From: a bacterium
Lineage (GTDB): Bacteria > UBP15 > UBA6099 > JAJRTR01
Assembly: GCA_024278215.1 (NCBI GenBank)
Contig: JAJRTR010000173.1
Location: 1 to 30,006, forward strand
Direction of reading: 5' to 3'
DNA length: 30,006 nucleotides
Shown: positions 24,783 through 30,006 of the stretch, one piece after another
Numbering within the stretch: the first letter of the stretch is position 1
Layout: the number at the start of each line of letters is the position of its first letter
The notes under the pieces: model-generated
The model's input: the letters and a program-made list of their open reading frames with translations, nothing else
Database searches by the model: none
What the model was told of the DNA's origin: nothing
Position numbers and translations under genes: made by a program

Positions 24783-25334
24783 ATGAATATGTATAGAAGG
24801 AAGCAATTACATTATTTTGTTGTTTTAGCACTGCTGTTCTTTCTACTAACATGCGCGATGATTTCACAATTTAACGATAATGAATCGAGTGCGGGTAGAC
24901 AGAAAACAGTGAGCATGGTGCCGGCGGGGGTGGTGACGCGAAGAGTTGTTCGAGTGATTGACGGCGACAGTATTGTGCTGGACGGCGGGATGCAGTTGAG
25001 GTACATCGGTATCGACACCCCCGAGATGGACCCGGTCGAGTATTGCGCGCCGGAAGCGGAGGAGTATAACTGGAGACTTGTGGGAAGGAAGACCTTGAGA
25101 ATTGTGAGGGGCAGGGAAGAGAAAGACAAATACGGACGTCTGCTCGGTTATGCTTACGTGACGGATGAGAGCGGCAACGAGATATTTGTAAATGCCGCAC
25201 TGCTTCGGGCAGGATTGGCACGAACACTCACAATTCCGCCGAACACCCTTCATGCTGCGGAATTTGCACGGATTGAGAAAATTGCCAAGAAAAACCATCG
25301 GGGCATCTGGGGAAACGATGTTTGCAAACGTTGA
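24783..25334 (+). CDS. Membrane-anchored thermonuclease (staphylococcal nuclease homologue)
   Basis: 183 residues with an N-terminal hydrophobic segment (~11-27, LHYFVVLALLFFLLTCAMIS), either an uncleaved anchor or a signal peptide. The SNase domain covers ~50-180. D60 and D62 in RVIDGDSIVL and D78 in YIGIDTPE bind the metal, and R73 and R119 (KYGRLLGYAY) are the phosphate-contacting Arg pair. E81 follows at the general-base position. It should hydrolyse DNA and RNA outside the cytoplasm. The LLTC sequence is a poor lipobox. The ATG at 24783 has only GAGGGGGCGAG ~8-17 bp upstream; a second ATG lies two codons on. It stands at the right edge of the AT-rich desert and has its own likely promoter. 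Confidence 0.92.
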   Translation: MNMYRRKQLHYFVVLALLFFLLTCAMISQFNDNESSAGRQKTVSMVPAGVVTRRVVRVIDGDSIVLDGGMQLRYIGIDTPEMDPVEYCAPEAEEYNWRLVGRKTLRIVRGREEKDKYGRLLGYAYVTDESGNEIFVNAALLRAGLARTLTIPPNTLHAAEFARIEKIAKKNHRGIWGNDVCKR

Positions 25335-25499
25335 GAGGCGTCGATAGTATGGATAGAGCAAAGTCTTTCAAGCAATAGCTGGATTTCCCATTCCATTATA
25401 AATATGAGAAACCGGGTAAAAACAAATTGCAAAAAGTGTTAAAATATACGGATTGAAATTTTGATAAGATAAAAATTAAAGACACATAAGGAGGCTTTA

Positions 25500-26642
25500 A
25501 TGAATCTTGAATTAACGGATGAACAAAGAATGATACGTGACATGGCACGTGATTTTGCAAGAAAGGACATCGCGCCGCTTGCCGATAAGATTGACAAGGA
25601 ACATTACTTTCCTGAAGAACTGGTGAAGAAGATGGCCGAATTGGGCCTGATGGGTATTATGGTCGATCCGGAATGGGACGGCGCCGGTATGGACACGGTA
25701 AGTTATGTGCTGGCGGTGGAAGAGATTGCAGCTGTGTGCGCAAGCACAAGTGTTATCCTGTCCGCCCACAATTCTCTATGCATCGACCCTATTGCAAAGA
25801 ACGGTACGGATGATCAGAAAGAGAAGTTTCTCAAACCACTTGCCAGGGGCGAGAAGCTCGGGTGCTTCGGACTGACCGAAGCGAACGCCGGTTCGGACGC
25901 CGCAGGTACGAAGTCGACTGCTGTGCTCGACGGAGATGAATGGATTCTTAACGGCACAAAGAACTTTATTACGAACGGCAAACAGGCGGACATCGCCGTG
26001 CTGTTCGCAATAACGGAAAAGGGCATCGGGCACAAAGGCATCAGTGCGTTCCTCATTGAAAAAGACACACCCGGTTTCACAGTCGGCAAGGTTGAAGACA
26101 AACTCGGTATCCGTGGTTCGTCTACGACAGAACTTGTATGGGAAGACTGCCGGTTGCCGAAAGAAAACCTTCTGGGCGAACTCGGCAGTGGTTTCAAGAT
26201 AGCGATGCAGACGCTGGACGGTGGCCGAATAGGTATTGCCGCCCAGGCTCTGGGTATATCGAGGGCCGCGCTGGATGCGTCGAAGCAATATGCGAAGCAG
26301 CGCGAGCAGTTCGGACAGCCTATTGCAAAATTCCAGGCTATCCAGTGGATGATCGCCGACATGGCTGTCAAATATGAATCGGCGCGACTGCTCACACTCA
26401 GGGCGGCGATGATGAAAGACGCGAAAGTACGGTTCTCACGCGAGGCTGCAATGGCGAAACTCGCCGCGTCTGAAGCAGCTATGTGGATCACGACCAAGGC
26501 GATACAGGTTCACGGCGGATACGGCTACACGACGGATTATCCTGTCGAGAGGTTTTTTCGGGATGCGAAGATCACGGAAATATATGAAGGTACATCGGAA
26601 ATACAGAGACTGGTTATCGCGGCGAATGAATTAAGGGATTGA
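25500..26642 (+). CDS. Acyl-CoA dehydrogenase (short-chain/butyryl-CoA type)
   Basis: An FAD-dependent oxidation of acyl-CoA to trans-2-enoyl-CoA, passing electrons to ETF. The 380 residues match the SCAD/BCD length. The FAD/substrate signature is [15 protein letters not shown], and the second signature is [20 protein letters not shown]. The catalytic base E363 is in [11 protein letters not shown], in the position of SCAD/BCD enzymes. The consensus ribosome binding site AAGGAGG lies 6 bp before the ATG and fixes the start. No ETF, thiolase or hydratase genes are adjacent. It is followed by a full copy of the dispersed repeat. Confidence 0.95.
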   Translation: MNLELTDEQRMIRDMARDFARKDIAPLADKIDKEHYFPEELVKKMAELGLMGIMVDPEWDGAGMDTVSYVLAVEEIAAVCASTSVILSAHNSLCIDPIAKNGTDDQKEKFLKPLARGEKLGCFGLTEANAGSDAAGTKSTAVLDGDEWILNGTKNFITNGKQADIAVLFAITEKGIGHKGISAFLIEKDTPGFTVGKVEDKLGIRGSSTTELVWEDCRLPKENLLGELGSGFKIAMQTLDGGRIGIAAQALGISRAALDASKQYAKQREQFGQPIAKFQAIQWMIADMAVKYESARLLTLRAAMMKDAKVRFSREAAMAKLAASEAAMWITTKAIQVHGGYGYTTDYPVERFFRDAKITEIYEGTSEIQRLVIAANELRD

Positions 26643-26660
26643 ATTGTGTTGCCGAGTGTT

Positions 26661-26777
26661 GAGCCAATTGCAAAATTATGATTCTGCTGCGGTCGGCTGC
26701 TCCCTCACCACTCACTTGCCGCGCCTTGTATTACAGGCATTCTCCTGATTTTCGCCCGCATTGGTGAAATATGCGGG
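26661..26777 (+). repeat. Dispersed modular repeat, most complete copy
   Basis: Three modules are contiguous here: GAGCCAATTGCAAAATTATG-ATTCTGCTGCGGTCGGC (26661-26697), the spacer module CTGCTCCCTCACC... to CTGATTTTCG (26697-26754), and the perfect stem-loop CCCGCAT-TGGTGAAAT-ATGCGGG (26755-26777). It starts 19 bp after the acyl-CoA dehydrogenase stop. Confidence 0.85.
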
Positions 26778-26800
26778 CTGACCCGGCTTTGCCGGGTCAG
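26778..26800 (+). terminator. Perfect 10-bp GC-rich hairpin before the radical SAM gene
   Basis: CTGACCCGGC and GCCGGGTCAG pair perfectly around a TTT loop, directly adjoining the dispersed stem-loop and ending 11 bp before the radical SAM ATG. No T-tract follows. The 3' arm contains the only AGG-like Shine-Dalgarno sequence, so it may instead control translation of the next gene. Confidence 0.5.
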
Positions 26801-26811
26801 GCTCATAACAA

Positions 26812-29064
26812 ATGAGAATACTTATTGTATATACGCCGTTCGCGTGGCCGTCAGCGCCGCCACTGGGCATTTCTATTCTTAAAAGTTATTTGCAAAAAAT
26901 ATTTCCTGAATCCTCTGTGAGTGCGATAGACCTTAATCTTGATTTCTTCATGGCTCCTGGCCGTTTTGCGTTTGGCCTGTGCGAGTGTTGCGACAGGATG
27001 CCGGGTGTCGACTGTGTTCCGCCCGGGATGTTTCTGCATGGTGACATCTACGAAGACGCAAGAAAAACATTTTCTTCAAAAACAGCCTTCTATGACATAC
27101 ACCGGCACGCACGCGATTATGTTTTCTTTCGCACTTTCTACGAGCATCTGTCAGCCTGCATCAAAAGAGTGTTTCGCGGTTACATCGAAAACCGGAATGA
27201 TAACGCAAAACTGACCGAAAGTATTATTTCCATTCATGGCGACATGCTGCTCGATTTTGCGCCGGACGTGATAGGCTTCTCTGCACATGCCGACCAGGCG
27301 GCTTATGCGCTTGCGCTGTCGAAATATGTAAAGAGTAAAAAACAATCGGTAAAAACCGTCATCGGCGGCTATTTCCCTTCATTCTGCGGTGCGAAGGATA
27401 TACTCGATACCTTTGATTACGTAGACTACGCGGTCGAGGGCGAAGGAGAAGAGCCGCTCGCTGCAATTATTGAATCTTTGCAGACCGGAACCGGAGTGCG
27501 TTGCGACTTTCCGGGAACGGCCGAGCGCGGCGGCGGCGAAGTCTCGTTCGCGGCACCGGGCAAAGGCCCGCGCGTGCTGGATTCGCTGCCGTTTCCGGAT
27601 TTTTCGGATTATAAACTCGACGATTATTTTGTACCGGAAACGGTGCTTCCCATACTTGCTTCACGCGGTTGCTCGTGGGGAAAGTGCGCTTTCTGCGCGC
27701 ACAGGGAAAACTACTGCGCGAACTACAGGCAGCGCTCGGCGGATAATGTGGCGGTCGAGATGAAATATCAGAAAGCCGAAACAGGTGCCCGACACTTCCT
27801 CTTCTGCGACGAGCAGATAGGCGGCCACAGGCTCGACGAACTGTCGCGGGCATTGTCTTCAGTCGACGCCTCTTTCGGCCTGGCCGGTCTGAAACCCGAC
27901 AGGAATGTAACTTATGACCGGCTCGAAAAAGCTGCGAAAGCCGGTCTGGTGTGGGTATATCTCGGTGTCGAAACGCTGTCGCCACGGCTGCTCGAGCTCA
28001 TGGACAAAGGAACTACTGTGGAAGATGTGCTTCGTGTGATAAAGTGCTGCGATGAAACAGGAATCGTTCCTTTTGTTTCCTATATCTGGGGCTTTCCTTC
28101 ACAGACGAAAGAGGAAGTCGTTTCGGAGAGGGCGACCATACGCGAGAATAAACATTGTCTGACGCTGCCGGACGACGGCCATTATTTTTCGCTCGAAAAA
28201 AACTCGCCGATCTTCAAGAATTCCGATAAATTCTGCATAAACCCTGAAGGCGCGGAGGTAATGTTCGATGTCGATGGTAAAAAAATACTGAGTGGCAGGT
28301 ACCGATTTTCTGTTTCAAAAGGACTTACTCCGTATCAGTCGAAAAATATATTTGGGCCGCCCGAAGATTTCCCTTATGAGACGCATTCGTTCTGGGAAGC
28401 GCTGATACTGCTTGCGGCGAGAGGGAAGCGGCTGGTTTTCGACCGGAAAAGATTCCACGAAAATATACTCGATTCTGTGTGGGAGAGAATAGCAGAAGTG
28501 ATTGATGACTCTGCTGATAGTAATGATGAAACAGAGTTGATGCGTGCGCACTGTATGTTTAAGATGCAAACGTATGAGCGTGTCATTGCGGAATTGGGAA
28601 AAAACATTAAAGCTTCTGACAAATTTAGATTGCAGAAGATATTCTTGCTCGGCAAAAGCTGCATGGCGATAGAGGAATACGACAGGGCAATCGAATGTTT
28701 CAGCAGTGTTGCTGGTGCGGCTGAAAAGAATGACACAATTTACCAGGAATCTATTCTCAACATGGCGTTATGCCTGGAACGCGCAGGCGATATTGAAAAT
28801 GCAAAATCTCATTATGGGGCTTTGATCAAGATAAAGCCGTTGCACGTTAGCCGCGCCGAATGCCTCGCCGGGCTGGGCAGATGCTGTTTCAGAATGGGCG
28901 AGTGGGACGATGCGATTGCGAGCTTATTATTGTCGCGCGAAGAAGACCTCGAAGGCAGGCTCGAACTTGACTTATGTTTCCACCTGATCACCTGCTACGA
29001 AATGACGGACAATCCCGAAAAAGCATCAGAAGAATCACGACGACTTGCAGAATTGATGCCGTAA
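26812..29064 (+). CDS. B12-binding radical SAM protein with C-terminal TPRs
   Basis: 750 residues. Residues ~1-250 look like a cobalamin-binding Rossmann domain (MRILIVYTPFAWPSAPPLGI, DVIGFSAHADQAAYALALSK, VKTVIGGYFPSF). The radical SAM core (~270-500) has the cluster motif SRGCSWGKCAFC with C287, C292 and C295. Its spacing is C-x4-C-x2-C instead of the usual C-x3-C-x2-C. LGVETLSPRLLELMDKGTT is the usual barrel strand 4. From ~590 on, TPRs follow (LGKSCMAIEEYDRAIECFSS, NMALCLERAGDIENAKSHYGALIKIKP). Such enzymes methylate or rearrange unactivated carbons in cofactors, lipids, antibiotics or peptides; the substrate is unknown and no precursor peptide or partner gene is adjacent. The start codon has a weak AGG site only. 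Confidence 0.9.
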   Translation: MRILIVYTPFAWPSAPPLGISILKSYLQKIFPESSVSAIDLNLDFFMAPGRFAFGLCECCDRMPGVDCVPPGMFLHGDIYEDARKTFSSKTAFYDIHRHARDYVFFRTFYEHLSACIKRVFRGYIENRNDNAKLTESIISIHGDMLLDFAPDVIGFSAHADQAAYALALSKYVKSKKQSVKTVIGGYFPSFCGAKDILDTFDYVDYAVEGEGEEPLAAIIESLQTGTGVRCDFPGTAERGGGEVSFAAPGKGPRVLDSLPFPDFSDYKLDDYFVPETVLPILASRGCSWGKCAFCAHRENYCANYRQRSADNVAVEMKYQKAETGARHFLFCDEQIGGHRLDELSRALSSVDASFGLAGLKPDRNVTYDRLEKAAKAGLVWVYLGVETLSPRLLELMDKGTTVEDVLRVIKCCDETGIVPFVSYIWGFPSQTKEEVVSERATIRENKHCLTLPDDGHYFSLEKNSPIFKNSDKFCINPEGAEVMFDVDGKKILSGRYRFSVSKGLTPYQSKNIFGPPEDFPYETHSFWEALILLAARGKRLVFDRKRFHENILDSVWERIAEVIDDSADSNDETELMRAHCMFKMQTYERVIAELGKNIKASDKFRLQKIFLLGKSCMAIEEYDRAIECFSSVAGAAEKNDTIYQESILNMALCLERAGDIENAKSHYGALIKIKPLHVSRAECLAGLGRCCFRMGEWDDAIASLLLSREEDLEGRLELDLCFHLITCYEMTDNPEKASEESRRLAELMP

Positions 29065-29073
29065 TTCTATTTT

Positions 29074-29114
29074 GAGGTAATTGCAAAATTCTGATTCTGC
29101 TGCGGTCGGCTGCT
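29074..29114 (+). repeat. Dispersed repeat, CCAATTGC module copy
   Basis: GAGGTAATTGCAAAATTCTG and then ATTCTGCTGCGGTCGGCTGCT match 26661-26701, with small changes at the left (GAGCC to GAGGT). It lies 10 bp after the radical SAM stop. The spacer module and stem-loop are absent here. Confidence 0.75.
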
Positions 29115-29483
29115 ATTGTCCATAGCTGCGTTGTCGGCACAAAATCATCATCAACGTACTCGGCGAGTATGCCTGCGGGGATTTTGCACCTCCGCCTTGA
29201 TTCTGAAAAATTTCGTTCGACCCCGCTACAAACATAATTTCAGGACTCCTGACCTGGGAGAAGGGTAGAAAAGAGGGCATGGCGAGAGTGGCACACAAAA
29301 AAGCGTGTAAATAAAGGGAAAATATCGAGTGGGGAGAAAGATAACAAAATAAGACGGGACGCTACAAAGGGAAAAAAGAAATGATACAATATAGGGAATA
29401 CAGACAGCAGTGAGTGGGGGAAGAGATGCCACAGATGATATTGCCGTTGTTTCCAGCGGAGGCCATTACGTCGGGCCGCGTGA
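29115..29483. other. Non-coding stretch before the transposase remnant
   Basis: About 370 bp in which I see no gene; only overlapping short frames without ribosome binding sites or recognisable domains. It may contain further decayed mobile-element sequence. Confidence 0.4.
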
Positions 29484-29938
29484 AAACGCCCCAAAAAAAC
29501 AGATGTAGCCACACAAGAAGGATCCACCACAAAGAGTGACAGAAGTATAGAGGACGCGGTCGCGGCGCAGGGCATGGGATGCACACGCGTTCTGGAGTGT
29601 GTGGAGGCGGCCGCGGGCCTGCTCGATCAAGTGCCCGTGCGGTTTGAGCCTGCCCGCGATGTGCCCGGCGCCGGGGTGCTGTGCGCGCTTCCGGCGCTGC
29701 TGGAAAACGGCCTGTTGAAATATACCGAAGACAATCATGGAAACAGAAAAACAGGAGACAAAAAAATGGCCCGATACATTCAGAAAAAAAGCGACCTGCT
29801 CGACACCATACAAAACCTGCAAGCCGACCTGCAAACATCAAAAAACAACGCCAGACAACACCCAGACACATCACCTTCGAGCAACTGCCCGAACAATTCC
29901 GATTCGTAACCGTTCACACCCCTGTTGCAGCACAATGA
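29484..29938 (+). pseudogene. Decayed transposase: internal deletion plus frameshift
   Basis: In frame 1, GCTRVLECVEAAAGLLDQVP, then VRFEPARDVPGAGVLCALPALLENGLLKYTED matches the N-terminus of a widespread ~500-residue bacterial DDE-type transposase family (I recall VPxxFEPxxDVxxxGVLxALPALLxxGLL). Directly after it, KSDLLDTIQNLQADLQTSKNNARQ resembles a coiled coil close to that family's C-terminal part. Its continuation TTPRHITFEQLPEQFRFV is read in a different frame (about 29840-29938). Several hundred residues including the DDE core are therefore missing, and a frameshift separates the two pieces. The frame is open upstream only to a stop at 29481. The element cannot move by itself. No terminal inverted repeats could be assigned. 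Confidence 0.7.
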
Positions 29939-30006
29939 CATACAATAGCGCACTATTGCATACACTAGACGTTTTTGCAAGTATGTGCTATGGTATGTTT
30001 AATGGA
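29939..30006. other. Right edge of window, no gene seen
   Basis: Sixty-eight bases after the transposase remnant. A short inverted repeat CAATAG-CGCA-CTATTG (around 29943-29958) is visible; nothing else can be supported. Confidence 0.3.

Noticed and set aside
24783-24860. The thermonuclease as a lipoprotein
   Set aside because: LLTC departs from the lipobox consensus (no Gly/Ala/Ser before Cys), so a plain membrane anchor or signal peptide is more likely.
637-29114. The dispersed stem-loops as a CRISPR array
   Set aside because: The copies are scattered over 28 kb, not regularly spaced, and no cas genes are present.
29240-29584. Several minus-strand frames of 60-170 codons near the right edge
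   Set aside because: They overlap each other and the transposase remnant, lack ribosome binding sites and show no domain.

Overview
The window looks like a bacterial chromosome segment from an uncultured, deep-branching Gram-negative lineage. Genes have bacterial Shine-Dalgarno sites (for example AAGGAGG before 25500), there is an O-antigen-ligase-type envelope protein and a periplasmic lytic transglycosylase, and coding GC is near 50%. I cannot name the phylum from sequence alone. Several genes appear to start with TTG behind a good ribosome binding site (purN, the HTH regulator, a small charged protein, the pseudo-PP2C/NHL protein, mtnA).

Layout. 1-502 is the end of a TPR gene running in from the left. 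1324-4374 holds ftsH, with an unusual C-terminal extension of about 190 residues, and a nicotinamidase-like hydrolase, both on the + strand. 4655-21925 is a long run of minus-strand genes in four blocks. Block (a), 20432-21925, is a stand-alone HIRAN + ARPP-1-like gene with its own terminator. Block (b), 11861-19954, is a tightly spaced cluster: mtnA, a PP2C phosphatase with PEGA domains, a pseudo-PP2C fused to an NHL propeller, a lytic transglycosylase, a Cache-HAMP-GAF-HD-GYP receptor and a small charged protein. Acylphosphatase lies beyond it. Block (c), 6332-11139, is an HTH regulator, two STAS proteins and a very large O-antigen-ligase/TPR membrane protein. Block (d), 4655-6173, is purN and an RbgA-type GTPase. 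From 22161 onward genes are on the + strand: an amidohydrolase, a 1.77-kb AT-rich gene desert, a membrane-anchored thermonuclease, an acyl-CoA dehydrogenase and a B12-type radical SAM/TPR protein. A decayed transposase closes the window.

How the genes may work together. Block (b) reads as an envelope-signalling operon. An apparently active Ser/Thr phosphatase and a catalytically dead paralogue each carry one membrane span and a predicted extracytoplasmic sensing part. They sit beside a peptidoglycan lytic enzyme and a c-di-GMP phosphodiesterase-type receptor. Block (c) supplies two SpoIIAA-like STAS proteins, which are typical substrates of PP2C phosphatases in partner-switching systems, next to a surface-polysaccharide gene. 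A link between the two blocks is my inference.

Non-coding content. A modular dispersed repeat recurs in at least seven intergenic sites; it has a CCCGCAT...ATGCGGG stem-loop, a CCAATTGCAAAATTCTGATT module and an ~45-bp spacer module. There is also a cloverleaf-like structured element at 20197-20288, a clear intrinsic terminator at 20341-20365, and a GGCT microsatellite inside one repeat copy. I saw no tRNA, rRNA or CRISPR array.
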